From: Gigantopelta aegis
Taxonomy: Eukaryota; Mollusca; Gastropoda; Neomphalida; Peltospiridae
Reading direction: 5' to 3'
Length of the DNA stretch: 64,000 nt
Assembly (NCBI RefSeq): GCF_016097555.1
Contig: NC_054704.1
Span: forward strand, 2,686,891-2,750,890
Part shown: piece by piece, positions 11,386 to 22,689 of the stretch
Position numbering within the stretch: the stretch's first letter is position 1
Layout: every line of letters begins with the position of its first letter
Notes under the pieces: model-generated
The model's input: the letters and a program-made list of their open reading frames with translations, nothing else
The model's database searches: none
What the model was told of the DNA's origin: nothing
Made by a program: the position numbers and the translations under genes

Positions 11386-11774
11386 AAAAAAGTAAAGTTT
11401 GTTTTATTTAACGACGCCACTAGAGCACATTGATTTTGTATCTTATCATCGGCTATTGGACGTCAAACATATGGTCCTTCTGACACTATTTTTAGAGGAA
11501 ACCCGCTGTCGCCACATAGGCTACTCTTTTTACGACAGGCAGCAAGGGATCTTTTATTTGCGCTTCCCACAGGCAGGATAGCACAAACCATGGCCTTTGT
11601 TGAACCAGTTATGGATCACTGGTCGGTGCAAGTGGTTTACACCTACCCATTGAGCCTTGCGGAGCACTCACTCAGGGTTTGGAGTCGGTATCTGGATTAA
11701 AAATCCCATGCCTCGACTGGGATCCGAACCCAGTACCTACCAGCCTGTAGACCGATGGCCTGCCACGACGCCAC
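11386..11774 (-). mobile_element. tRNA-derived SINE, family A
   Basis: Inserted in reverse orientation with target duplication TCCCAACACCTTTA at 11372-11385 and 11775-11788. The minus strand begins AGTGGCGTCGTGG (A-box area), has the B box GGGTTCGGATCCCAG and the shared core CAACAAAGGCCATGGTTTGT, and ends CTAGTGGCGTCGTTAAATAA. It splits the transposase start region of Tc1-B. Confidence 0.93.
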
Positions 11775-11879
11775 TCCCAACACCTTTATGTCATTGTTGT
11801 CTAAACGTTGTTTTTGATTGTTTGGAAGCATAAGTTTGTATGCAATATTGAAATGAGAGAGAGAGAGAGATGCACACAT

Positions 11880-12050
<171 letters not shown>

Positions 12051-12059
12051 TAAGACCAC

Positions 12060-13250
12060 TTTTTTAAAGGCTGGAATATTTCCTTATTATTTTATAGGCA
12101 AAACTAATCCGGTATTAATGCATTTGTCATTTTACACAAGTGTTAAAAAGTCACGCATCTAATGGTTTCTTTATGATTGTTAGCAAATAAGTTGAACAAA
12201 GAGTACTCACGTTAGTTTAATCTTTGAAACATGTCTAAATAAAAAAGGATAGCGGTACTGTAGTCAGTCAGGTGACCCACAATCCTGCAGACAGAACGTT
12301 TATTACACTCAGGCCGTTATGCAACGGCGTAAGAGGAACATACCTATTCTGATTTTGACAAGATTGTTTACAGGAGGATACAAATAATAGGATTACATTG
12401 CTTGGTGCATATATATATATGCAAATACAAAACATTACATTGTACAGATATGTGTATTAGCAATATAGATACGTAATGTTACATTATAAAAATATCTGTA
12501 TTGACAATATAGATAAATTCCATGATGTAACAGATTAGAGATATATTGTAAAATATAATATTTCAGTTACAACTGTGTAGTTTACAATTTTTTATATTGC
12601 AATATATAAATATAAATATTTAGTGCATTTCAGTTTTTATAAACGTGTATAATCAGATGTAAAAAAAAATTTAAACATTCATAAATTAACACTAAAGACG
12701 TAAAATAATGTATTACGATTTAAAGGATTTTGAGTGTAATTATATACATGTTTACCTTCAGTTTCATTAACTGGTTAACGTATGGTAATTTTGGTTCCGA
12801 TTACAGTGACGTGGTAATTTCAATTCTTTATTGAAATTAAGCTTTTACAGCTCATCTGTTTCAGACAGAAAGTATACATGTAACTGCATGCTAATGGCAT
12901 AACATAAGGTATCACTTTAAAATACAAATACGGAGAATATAAAATGTTAATAAAACTCTGTCTAAAAACTATGTAACTATTGAATCTCGTCTTTTAAACA
13001 TTTTGTATAGGTATTTTCCTAGATTACATAATCCATGTACATTATTAGTGGATAATAGCTGTATTAATTTAAACACATTTGTAAAGAAACACACTAACTA
13101 TACAAATTATGTAACTTATTAAGCGAAGCATTACCGCATTTACTTTTAATGCCCATCCCAGAACGTTGATTACTCTTTTTACTCGACACGGGTATATTAT
13201 TGTTTAGTTAAAGATACCCATTCACAGTCATCCCAACCGCTCCATCAAAG
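12060..13250. other. AT-rich intronic stretch
   Basis: No exon, recognisable transposon protein or tandem structure was seen on either strand. There are only short TA tracts and a loose ACATT(A)-rich pattern around 12430-12520. It is part of KY-like intron 2. Confidence 0.5.
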
Positions 13251-13300
13251 TGACCATTCCCAGTCTGGAGCTCAACGCGGTAAGACGCGTTTGTTTCGCT

Positions 13301-13661
13301 CCCAGTAGAAGTTGGTAGTTTGGGAAATAATCCCAGGTGTGAACGAAAATGGTGTTTATGTCCCGATGGTGTTGTTGGTGATGAATATCACTTTCTATTT
13401 GAATGCTATTTTCCCCGAAAAGTACATACCAAAATATTACTATACAAGACCAAATGCTATTAAATATCATGATCTATTCTGTAGCATGAATATTACTTTA
13501 TTAAATAATACTTGTAAATTTTTAGAACCCATTATGAGAACATTTATGCCCCCACGTTAATCTTGTATTATTATATTCATTATATTGCACATACTGTAGC
13601 TATGTGCTCATATATCACTTGTTATGTGATCTGAGTGTAAATAAAGATGTATTCTGTTCTG
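13301..13661 (+). mobile_element. LINE 3' fragment within R1
   Basis: Encodes the C-terminal tail of a non-LTR retrotransposon ORF2: FPEKYIPKYYYTRPNAIKYH, then LFCSMNITLLNNTCKFLEPI and MRTF. This is the zinc-hook/tail pattern seen after RT and RNase H in invertebrate LINEs. It ends GTGTAAATAAAGATGTATTC followed by TGTTCTG. R1 copy 2 has no such sequence at the matching point (GTTTCGCT joined to TGTGCACACTG), giving the insertion limits. Confidence 0.75.
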
Positions 13662-13939
13662 TTTGTGCATACTGCACGTGCTTTCGTGTGTTCGACTTAG
13701 GAATCCTCCATTTTGTTTTGTTTTTGTCTGCGAAATGGAGTTTTCTACTGGGATGTATGCGGCCATTTGAACTGATTGAACGTTGGAACGCTTCTCGTTT
13801 TGACAGTCTGCACCACCAGGATGGAGTCTTTTTTAGCGAGATTCCTTGCCTTAACGTCATTTCTACGGCTTATGTCGACCTGTTTTTCCGTGACTCGTAT
13901 GACGGCCATTCTGCAGAACGCCACGGTTGTTCGCGTTTA

Positions 13940-14411
13940 GGTCTCACTACACAGATGTCATCCGCCATTGAAACCCATGTTAAACTGCCCAACTTCAAGC
14001 GAAGATTGCCCATAGCACGGGTTCTCGTTGGCACTAACAACATACACCATTGCGAACATACATTATATAAGCATTTATATTCATTCCAAAATTGTGAACA
14101 TTTCCGTCTCAGTTTTTTGCTATATGACCGCATCTGGCTGTAGTACCGGTCCGAACAGGTGGTTCATTAACCGATTCACTCCGGCTGTCACTTGCACTAT
14201 ATACCCATGTCCCAAAAGGTCGATGCACAATATTACAAAATAATCTGGGCAAAATACAGCCAGAAGGCTTACCATTAAACATACATATTGTTTTAATTCT
14301 TCACCATTTCCTAGAAGTGAATATGTGAACCATAACATGTGCCACACTTAGGAACTATAGTGGACCGTGATGAATGAACTCTCACCCGGAAGTGATCTGT
14401 GTAGTGAGACC
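13940..14411. mobile_element. Harbinger-like MITE H, copy 1
   Basis: Terminal inverted repeat GGTCTCACTACACAGAT, inverted at the right end. The 3-bp target TTA at 13937-13939 is repeated at 14412-14414. R1 copy 2 shows the empty site (CGCG-TTTAG-TCTC). A 3-bp T-A-type duplication suggests PIF/Harbinger. Copy 2 at 53292-53763 has the same 472-bp length but opposite orientation. Confidence 0.88.
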
Positions 14412-14769
14412 TTAGTCTCTACATGTCTGAGCATGTCCTAGCAGCACTGGAAGATTGACCGTCCCACTCTAAGAAGAAATAGGAAGCGGGGCCGGCCCCT
14501 ACTACTCTTTTCTAGACTTTTCTTTGTTTTATATTAATATCATATCGTATCCTCCACAGTCGGACCCGTCCGCACCCCTATACCAACACATGACGACTGA
14601 ACTATACCCTAGTCTTATACTCTCTCGTTCAGACGGATCTGGCTGCTCAAGATCTGTATTTCAGCATAGCACTACACCCTTCAACGTCTAATAACTGTCA
14701 ATCTAGGGGTTTTCTTGACGGGATGCAATCCATCTCGTCCCTACAAGCTGTGCACCCTAACGGCCTTAA

Positions 14770-15141
14770 AGGGACACACCCTAGTTTCAGCTCATGGAAA
14801 TCCACACTAAGTTTAGTTAATCTACAAACCTGTAACACATTTGGATAAAGTTACAATTGAGTGAAACATGAGTTTGTGACTTTTCAGAGGGTATTTACCC
14901 TCTAAAAATAGACTAAAACTCGACTCCACAACTGTTTCTTCTGAGACGCACGTGCGTTTTAAAAAATATAAGAAATGCATTTTATGATATTAAAAACACC
15001 AGGATGACAAAAAACACTTCAAATGTACGGAAATGGATAATATAAACAATAAAATTCAAGTAAAGTATGATTTTAGTTGTCAAAAACGGCTCCAATAGTA
15101 AAAAAATATGCCTTAGTGTTTAAAAACTCGGGTATGTCCCT
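14770..15141. mobile_element. TTAA-flanked MITE P, diverged copy
   Basis: The ends AGGGACACACCCTAGTTT and, inverted, AGGGACATACCCGAGTTT are flanked by TTAA at 14766-14769 and 15142-15145. R1 copy 2 has a single TTAA at the same place (GGTCTTAACGAGG). The TTAA duplication is the piggyBac hallmark. It is non-coding, 372 bp. Confidence 0.88.
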
Positions 15142-15146
15142 TTAAC

Positions 15147-16260
15147 GAGGCTACTCATACATATATATCGGACTTTAAACTTTTAGATCTTCGTTCAAAA
15201 TTTTATGTCGAAATTACTTTCTTTTTTTAATACTATTAAATAGTCCGATCCTCTCTTCGTTGTCTTATTTATTTTTGGACTGTCCTAAAATGCTCCAAAT
15301 TATATAAATATTCGGCCGAGCAGTCAATTCTTTTTATTTTTGGCTTGTAACTTTTCATTTTATTCTTCTAAATTCTATTACCTTTTTTACTAATTGCAAT
15401 TTTCAACATTTTGCTCATTTTCAATTCTACCCCCCCCCCCCCCCCCCCCCCCGTCCCACTTCGCGAAGTCAGATATTAAGCCAGGAAGAGACGTGCTTGA
15501 ACCTTAATTGGATATAGGTACGTTAATATGTTATCCAATCCAATCCAATCCAAACCAAACATGAATGTCGTAATCGTATTATCACTATTTCGATATAATT
15601 TTATACGCAACATCGTTATTATAAATGTCAAATACTTTTCCAAACAGTCAACAAAAGACACGTTTTCATATAATTCGACTAATATTCAGTATTCATAAAT
15701 TCATATTGACATTAGTTCTTAATTCTATTTCAGAGCTCACTGATCATACATATTCAATGGATTCCATTGTGTTATGTAAATAATTCCAATAAATGATGTT
15801 TGCAATCTATTTTTTATGTTATGCTTGTATATAATTTGGAATCACCTTAAAATGATAGTAACCCACTAATAAGACCAAAGTAGCCGGGTTTGTTACCCGA
15901 CTCCTCAATCACCAAATTGATTATAGCGGTATGTTTAATAATAACAATGTATTATATACGGTTCAAAAGAAACGCATCGTTAGATTAAAAGTGCATTTTA
16001 TTACAAGATAATAGATACATAAACGTCTAAACTGACAACATATCACAAAGCAATATTAGTGAGTTTACAGATTAGAGTGGAAGCATAGATTAACTGCAGT
16101 TATTTGTTCTTGTTTTTTGGGCGGACACATACATGTAAATATCGTTTAAAGATTCAAACTGTGCGTATATAAACAATTTAATTCAGCGAATGTCACATGA
16201 CGTGACGAAGACAGTTTTGCGCGCACTTGATTTAAATTTTGTAGAGCGCGAAACGATTCA
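15147..16260. other. R1 tail and unassigned intronic sequence
   Basis: To about 15420 it matches the AT-rich 3' part of R1. A poly-C tract (about 15430-15452) follows, then a short run of CCAAT repeats (15535-15553). From 15560 to 16260 nothing recognisable was seen. Confidence 0.5.
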
Positions 16261-16262
16261 GT

Positions 16263-16560
16263 CTAGCTGTAGGCACTGGAAGAATGAATGAATGAATGAA
16301 TGAATGAATGTTTAACGACACCCCAACACGAAAAATACATCGGCTATTGGGTGTCAAACTATGGTAATGCAAACAAATAAAGTGATGATCAACATCAACA
16401 CAAAAATTCAAGAGTTAAATAAAAACAGTGTAAAGAACTGTGCAAAAATACAAATATCACAGATAGATACTGACTTTTACTCAAAATTTCAATTATATCT
16501 CGAAGAAAACAAGGGGAGGTTACAGCACGCGCAGGGGCTTTCACGGAAACTGAATTATAA
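16263..16560 (-). mobile_element. LINE 3' end, 5'-truncated
   Basis: The minus strand ends CGTGTTGGGGTGTCGTTAAA followed by (CATT)n. Plus-strand markers such as AACACCGAAAATACATCGGC-like sequence and GTGTAAAGAACTGTGCAAAA match the copies at 31335 and 48870. It breaks off at the same inner segment (GGTTACAGCACGCGCAG) as the 48870 copy, suggesting a shared truncated master or subfamily. Confidence 0.75.
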
Positions 16561-16631
16561 GGTAAGAGTTATCTTTTGTTCTTTTAATATCGATATGTTA
16601 TTTTATATTTCTTATTATTTCGTGGAGTTAA

Positions 16632-17544
16632 AGGGACATTCCTGAGTTTGCTACATTGTAAGATGTTTCCGACTAATAAAAAATGTCTACGATTAAACTT
16701 ACATATTACATATATTTTCTGGTTTAGAATATAAGTGTCTGTATATTCAATGTGTTTCTTGTCGTCTTAATATTTGTAAGAAGCGCAAACTGGATTTTGT
16801 CTTCAAATAATTTCGTAAGTACGAAAAAAATATATTTTAGGAAATAAAATGAAGTTTAACCTAGTACAAATATTAGAAGGCAAGCCAGACCTTTGCATCA
16901 CTCCGAAACATCTGGAAAGCAAGCAAGATTAGTTTGAAGACAAAGATACGCCTTTTTGAAAGCACTGTCTTAAGCACTCTACTGTATGGAGCAGAATGCT
17001 GGAAAATTACCAAGACCATCGGTCAGAAGTTGGAGGTCTTTCAAAATCGGTGCCTTCGCAGGAATCTGAATATCTTCTGGCCCAACGAAGAACTCCATAA
17101 ACAAACCTCCACACAGTCCTTGGTATCGGAGATCAAGCGCCGAAGATGGCGCTGGATTGGCCATGTTATCAGAATGCCCCAAACAGCCCTACCAAGAGTG
17201 GCACTCCGATGGACCCCTCCTGGAAAAAGGAAACGAGGGAGACCGAAAGAAACATGGAGGACAGTAGAAAAGGAAATCCGAGAGGGCAGTCTGAGCTGGG
17301 GCTGCTGGATAAGCTGGCAAAAGACAGGCAGCAATGGCGATCTCTGGTTACAACCTTATGTGCTTCTTAGCACGAAGGGGATTAAGTTAGTAAGTAAGTA
17401 AATATTAGAACGATCAGAAACAGGTTTAATATACAGCCACTAATGTATTATGCAGAAAAATATATTTGATATGTAATTACAATCGTTAAAATGTCTGTTA
17501 GTCGATAACATCTTAAAAAATGCAGCAAACTCAGGAATGTCCCT
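16632..17544. mobile_element. TTAA-flanked MITE P with a LINE inside
   Basis: AGGGACATTCCTGAGTTTGC at the left and its inverted form at the right, flanked by TTAA at 16628-16631 and 17545-17548. It is closely similar to the copy at 21040-21381, but interrupted by a 521-bp LINE fragment between matching sequences. Confidence 0.9.
16879..17399 (+). mobile_element. LINE 3' fragment (RT C-terminal part)
   Basis: Target duplication AAATATTAGAA at 16868-16878 and 17400-17410, with a (TAAG)n tail. It encodes the end of a non-LTR reverse transcriptase: KTKIRLFESTVLSTLLYGAE, CLRRNLNIFWPNEELHKQTS, KRRRWRWIGHVIRMPQ and RKRGRPKETWR. The GAECW and WIGHVIRM motifs are typical of that region. It is 5'-truncated and has a frame change near the end. 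It is inserted into MITE P. Confidence 0.92.
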
Positions 17545-17548
17545 TTAA

Positions 17549-18135
17549 TTAAATAAAACAAATAACACACTAAGTAGCCTGAATAGAGTCGCTGTCTAAA
17601 TATGTATCATAATATAGGGTTTATTGATTTTACAATCCAAGGGGAACAACTGGTTTGGGATTTTATTCATGTAAGAGCATTGCCGTTCACATGCCTCGTT
17701 ATTGATTTATGAAAATCAATGATACACTGGTCTGGATTTTGAGAAATATTTTTAATAGATAGATAAATACTTTATTTGCATTAGGACCATGGCCCTTGAT
17801 AACATAAATACATACGTAAATATATACATACACAATACGATACTTTGATACACAATACAAAGTTATAATCAAAAGCAGATTAATGGTCTGATCTGCCCCA
17901 CCCACCCCATATTTAATTTGTAATATATTTACGATAGTTTCTCTCTCTCTCTCTTTTTGAGAAGCTTAGTTAAACAAAATGCTATTTCTTTGTTCAAATA
18001 TTCTAATATCGAGACGGAAAGCAAAGAATCTGTATTAGGTTCCTTCTCAGAATTTTTCCACAAAACTTTCAATATAAAGTAAAATCATTTTAGCACATGG
18101 CGTTTTACCTGTGCCCAAATTAATCTGCATTACAT
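17549..18135. other. Unassigned intronic sequence
   Basis: AT-rich, with a short CT run at 17941-17955. No coding or repeat homology was seen within the window. Confidence 0.5.
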
Positions 18136-18139
18136 TTCA

Positions 18140-20385
18140 GAATGCAGTGCCCGGTGCAGAGGAGACGCGATCGCAAACGTGAAGCGGAAAATAATCGTTC
18201 GACTCTTGATGGATTCATCAAACAAAAATGAATCTAAATAAAGATGTAGGTTAGACGATACAGTTCGACCATGCCGATAATGCGGACCAAAGCACCAAAA
18301 GTCCTAATATAAACATGAGTGATTCCGACCCAACACTTCCCACCTCCCTGAAACCGACAGGAGCATTGATAACTAGCATTGGCCAAATATACCCCGCATG
18401 CGAAAACTGGGATAGCATTCCAAGTGAAAATGTACATACATTTCTTAAAAATGTCCGTAATCTCAGTTGAGAACAAAAATACCACACGCGTATGGCTGTT
18501 GATTACCAATTTCCATCGCGGTACCACGGCGGTTGTAACAGACGATTCAGCAATACATGGATTAATGACTTCCAGTGGATTGTTTACTGCACAAAACAAA
18601 AACAGAAACAGCGGTGACTTCTGTCTTCCATCTGTCTTGTTTGTGAGCGATAAAAGGGAACAACTTGGTCTTCTTGTATGGAAGCCATTCCGCAAATGGA
18701 ATAATAATAAAAAGACATGATCAATCCACATTCAGAATGTGGCTACCCTATTAATGCCATGCAAGCTGCTGACGATTTCATTCACAGCATCGAAAATCCA
18801 GAATCCACCATTCCGGCACTCAACGATAGGCGCGTTGCAGAAAATATCGTGCGAAATCGTCACATTGTAAAATGTATTATCGAAGCTGTGCTGTGGTGCA
18901 GTAGACAGTGTATCAGTTTACGTGGTGACAAAGAAAATATATGCAACGACGGTAATCCCGGCAATTTCCTCTCCCTGATCAAACTTATGGCAAATCATGA
19001 CCCAGTATTGAAAGCACACATGGATTCACCGATTTTAAAGACAGCAAGGTATTTGTCACTAACAATTCAAAATGAAGTGATAAATATAATGGGTGAGGAA
19101 ATTATTCTTGCTCGGATCGTTAGTGAGATAAATTCGGCTGTTTCTTTTTATAGTGTATTAGCGCATGAGACGACCTCTCACAATAAAGAACAATTGTCGC
19201 TGTGCATCCGGTACGTGGATGAAACAAAAGATATTAGGGAAGAGTTTGTTAAATTCTCGGGGTTGAAGGTAACCATATAGCGCAGGAAATCGAATCTGTC
19301 CTTGTTGAGCTAGGAATTGACATAACCAACATGCGCGGCCAGGAATATGACGGTGCAGCTGCGATGTCCAGTGAACGCATTGGTGTGCAAAACATTATTC
19401 GTGACGAAGCACCCAACAGCAGTCTATATGCATTGCAATGGGCATTGTCTGAATTTAGTTATCGGCCATGCCTCTTCCAATACGGAAGTACGCAACATGC
19501 TTGACAAACTTAACGCTGTGTGTCTATAGTTCCAGTATAACCCAAAGCGACATGGATTGTTGGAACATATCATCACCAACAATGCGCCGGGCGGTAAACG
19601 TAAACGTAAACCATTACTGAACTTATGCGAGACCTGATGGGCAGAGCGTCATGGTGCATATAAACTATCTGTATCTGCACTTGGTGACGGCATTTGAAGT
19701 CATTGCACATGGGTTACATGAACATTTATTGGATGAGGAATTTAGAACAACCTGGAGTGTTAAGTCCAAACAAGACGCTGTTTCAGTCCTCACAGCTATG
19801 ACGTCATTTGGATTTATTATAACATTTTACGTTGTATATTACCCCCTCGCTCATCTGGAAGACACCACAGACAAATTATAAAAAGTCAGTATTGGACATT
19901 TTCAAAGTTCACAAGAGGTTAAGGATTGATTCCTAGTTTCCCGGAATGCAGACGACAGCCAGTATATTACTGGGTCTGGTTCCAACTCTACTGGATGAAC
20001 ATATCGACATCCCCGAAGCTGTAGAGATGTATGTTGATGATTTGCCAACGCCTTATCTTGTGACAACGGAAGTAGATCGATGGTGGCATACATTTAGGAC
20101 AGCCTAACTGAGCTCCCTCGCACAGGCCCTAAAAGCTTGTGATACAACGATGTTTCCTAATATCTTCGTTCTGCTAAAGATCTCGTACACATTACCGATT
20201 ACTTCGTGCGAGTGTGAGCGAAGCTTCAACACCATCCGGCGACTACATACATACATGCGTGCTTCTATGGGACAGGAGCGCCTAACGATTCATTATGACC
20301 AACATATAGATATGAACGAGGTTGCAACATTATTCACTCAACAGCACCCGAGGAAACTCGATTCTATATTAATACAATGAAATGA
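18140..20385 (+). mobile_element. hAT-type DNA transposon remnant
   Basis: Degenerate transposase on the plus strand. Near 18480-18700 is a TTF-type zinc-finger region (FPSRYHGGCNRRFSNTWIND, then CLPSVLFVSDKREQLGLLVW). A DUF4371-like segment lies at 18717-19280 (RHIVKCIIEAVLWCSRQCIS, SLRGDKEN). The C-terminal hAT dimerisation domain at 20150-20380 reads LKISYTLPITSCECERSFNT, IRRLHTYMRASMG. Proteins of this layout are the ZMYM/THAP-associated hAT transposases. Several frame changes and stops separate the pieces, so it is inactive. Terminal inverted repeats were not identified and the ends are approximate. Confidence 0.85.
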
Positions 20386-20549
20386 TATCATGTTATGCAA
20401 GTTAGGGGGCGGGACATAGCAAGAACGTCTGTCTGAGGCTATTGTACATGCATAGCATAACTTGATGCAACTTGCTAACGTATATTTCGCAACAAAAGTT
20501 AGTATTATTCTCGAGTGTAACCGGCGTCATCACATTATTTGGCAAGGGG

Positions 20550-20550
<1 letters not shown>

Positions 20551-20602
<52 letters not shown>
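20551..20602. repeat. (TA)n microsatellite
   Basis: About 25 TA units immediately left of the pogo-like MITE, whose family targets TA. Confidence 0.95.
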
Positions 20603-20604
<2 letters not shown>

Positions 20605-20607
<3 letters not shown>

Positions 20608-20816
20608 TGGACTCTGTCTAAACCGGACTCCCTTCGTACCGACGAAATAGTCCGGTTTACTTTGAGGACCGGTTCAGACAGAGTTCATGTAGAGTTATGG
20701 TTCTTGAATGATCGACAACTCGCGATCAACAATGACATTTGAACCCATGGATGGTTGGGAAACAAGTTGACAAGTATAATTCGCCGAATTCATAAGAGTG
20801 AAATCAGTTAGGTGTC

Positions 20817-20855
<39 letters not shown>

Positions 20856-21557
20856 ATATTAATCCGATTGATCTAACGGCCCACCGCAATAAGAGTAAAC
20901 TTCACACGAATGCGAACACATTTTGTATTTGATCTTGCGCCGGCGTCCTGATTACTTGACAATTGACGATCATTGTTCAACTAATTAAGCAGCCCGTCGT
21001 TCAGTCAAATCTCAATCCCGTGAAGACAGAGGTAATTAAAGGGACATTCCCGAGTTTGCTGCATTGTAAGATGTTTCCCACTAATAAAATATTTCTATTA
21101 TTAAACTTACATATTAAATATATTTTCTGGTTTAGAATATCAGTGTCTGTATATTCAATGTGTTTCTGGTTGTCTTAATAGTTGTAAGCAGTCCAAAATA
21201 TATTTTAGGAAAAAAATGAAATTTAGCCTTGTACAAATATTATAACGATAAGAAACACGTTTAATATACAGCCACTAATATTTTATGCAGAAAAATGTAT
21301 TTGATATGTAATAACAATCATCAAAAAGTCTTTGTTAGTCGATAACATCTTAAAATTTGCAGCAAACTCAGGAATGTCCCTTTAATGCACGGTTCTTTCG
21401 TTCTTGATTTTTGACCCGGAGTCCGGATTAGACAGAATACGGATTAGGCAGAGATTTATACCTAAGACATAAACGGTAGCTGGACGGGGCTTTAGGAATG
21501 GACCGGTTTACGCAGAGATCCGGATAACACAGAATCCGGTTTAGACAGAGTCCACTG
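20605..21557. mobile_element. Pogo/Tigger-like MITE with nested MITE P
   Basis: The terminal repeat CAGTGGACTCTGTCTAAACC is found at the left and inverted at the right (GGTTTAGACAGAGTCCACTG), flanked by TA-rich sequence. Sub-terminal copies of GGTTTACGCAGAGATCCGGA-like sequence occur at the right end. It contains a (CA)n tract (20818-20850) and the complete MITE P at 21040-21381. There is no transposase, so it is non-autonomous. Confidence 0.85.
21040..21381. mobile_element. TTAA-flanked MITE P, intact copy
   Basis: 342 bp with ends AGGGACATTCCCGAGTTTGC and inverted AGGGACATTCCTGAGTTTGC. TTAA lies at 21036-21039 and 21382-21385. The uninterrupted structure makes it the reference copy for those at 16632 and 39777. 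Confidence 0.92.
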
Positions 21558-21749
21558 TATATATACGGCTTTACGCCTTCGGCGCTCGTGTTTGATGAGT
21601 TCCGTCTACATGAAATTTCGATCCTCACCCCCCGTCGCTAAACATGCTAGCTACGGGCCTGTGGTGGTCCATTTAACAACAGTATCTACTTTCGTGTAAA
21701 ACTTAAAACCTGAATTTTGATAAAACAACTACTGATATATGACACACAC

Positions 21750-21982
21750 CTCAGCATTATTGCCATTAATTTTGCAAATGACCTGGCGTCAGCACGCTTT
21801 AATCTCGTAGAGTACCACAGTGGTGTCCCTTCTACAGCTGACGTATTTGTGTTACTTCTCTCCCTTTTCACCTGAGCTCCAACCCAACAGAACAGCGCCC
21901 ATGCTTTCATGGCTTCCCGTCTAAGATGACCAGTCAAACGTTTTATTAACACGGTGAAGGTCGTATCGCTGTCAGCCAACAC
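21750..21982 (-). CDS. KY-like gene, exon 2 of 5 seen
   Basis: The acceptor is CGCTTACTATTACAG and the donor GCTGAG|gtgtgt. The exon is 233 bp, phase 0 in and phase 2 out (AG), completed to Arg by the first base of the exon at 9519. The product reads VLADSDTTFTVLIKRLTGHL, then EAMKAWALFCWVGAQ (the helix before the transglutaminase-like core), then LKRADARSFAKLMAIML. The last segment aligns with the CxGYAxL nucleophile segment of active relatives, with Ala where Cys is expected. It is separated from exon 3 by a 12.2-kb repeat-filled intron. Confidence 0.88.
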
Positions 21983-21989
21983 CTGTAAT

Positions 21990-22685
21990 AGTAAGCGTAA
22001 TGATTTATTTGAAATGCGGGACTGTTAGTCCAGTAAAACTAGAACATTTTCCCTCAAAGTTCGGAACAAATAGTAAAGAGATAAAACTTGGTCGATGCAT
22101 TCCTCTAACCACCTTTAATAATATATTAACTATGAAGAACAAAACCGTATTCTCACACCAACATCGTATCTCTGCACAGTGTAGAGTCGAAAGGAAGTTA
22201 GGCAAAGACGTGATTGCTTCCAAGCTCCACTATCAGATGCTCGTTCTTAGAAAAACCGCCATTCCCCTAGGAGATCCATACTTGCGGCGCAGGAGGACTG
22301 CTACGCCCAAGACACGCTTAGAAAACCCCAATTTGCACAGGATAGAGGTCAATGGAATATATACAACTGCGATGGCATGCACTGACGAATCACTTTAAAA
22401 GCAGTGTTGATACCAGCTCAAGGACGATTAGGGATGGTTAGAGGAATGCATCCACACAAGTTTCACCTCTTTACTAATTTACCCCGATTTTTTCTGGACT
22501 ATGTAGGGATGGGGACACGCCTACCACACTTCAGAATCATACCCCCGTGCACCAGAAAGATCTTACCTGCCTCCCTTCAAACATCTTTTCTACAGGCCGG
22601 ATTTGAACTACTATTTGGTTGTTTTATACTACCTATTATATAATATGATATCTAGGGGGTAAACAACAGTTAAAATACAAAAACT
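21990..22685. other. Unassigned intronic sequence with a 132-codon open frame
   Basis: A plus-strand frame at 22000-22398 (contains RIEVNGIYTTAMACTDESL) is open, but it matches no family I know and lies antisense in the KY-like intron. I treat it as non-genic. Confidence 0.4.
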
Positions 22686-22689
22686 AGAG

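Larger units (their letters stand above)
10092..11850 (-). mobile_element. Tc1/mariner element Tc1-B, split by two SINEs
   Basis: Minus-strand transposase pieces are found in order. The N-terminus is MLPNNQKQRLDNNDIKVLG (about 11838-11780). The HTH region is MLENRATQGPVVAQRNVSQS...SRLWNRY and VTTPLDDRHVVVEARRRPTL. Then come SRLQNDIQHVSGLCAS...LTRHHVEKRLNWARVH, YGGGSIIVWGGI, GDNARPHRARIVNEYL, DWPARSPDFNRIQYVWDML and a C-terminal GHHTRY. The final catalytic residue region reads NRIQYVWD where family members have NPIEHVWD, so the third acidic residue is Gln. Stops interrupt the HTH and core parts. SINEs at 10886-11175 and 11386-11774 each interrupt it with clean target-site duplications. Terminal inverted repeats were not identified. 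Confidence 0.9.
13255..15420 (+). mobile_element. Unclassified repeat R1, copy 1 (three nested insertions)
   Basis: Aligns end to end with copy 2 at 41915-42870. Shared blocks are CATTCCCAGTCTGGAGCTC, GGGATGTATGCGGCCATT, CTGCACCACCAGG, GACGGCCATTCTGCAGAACG, AGGAAGCGGGGCCGGCCCCT and CAAGCTGTGCACCCTAACGG. Copy 1 carries a LINE fragment (13301-13661), a TTA-flanked MITE (13940-14411) and a TTAA-flanked MITE (14770-15141), none of which is in copy 2. A 3' AT-rich part with a poly-C tract ends the homology. No protein domain was recognised, so its class is unknown. Confidence 0.85.

Noticed and set aside
14120-14347. Open frames of ~70 codons shared by both Harbinger-like MITE copies (also 53365-53583), ending LLGHGY...VLQPDAVI.
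   Set aside because: The differences between copies are nearly all amino-acid changing, so there is no sign of protein selection; it is a shared non-coding MITE.
22000-22398. 132-codon plus-strand frame in KY-like intron 1.
   Set aside because: No recognisable domain, and it is antisense inside a host intron; I cannot support it as a gene.
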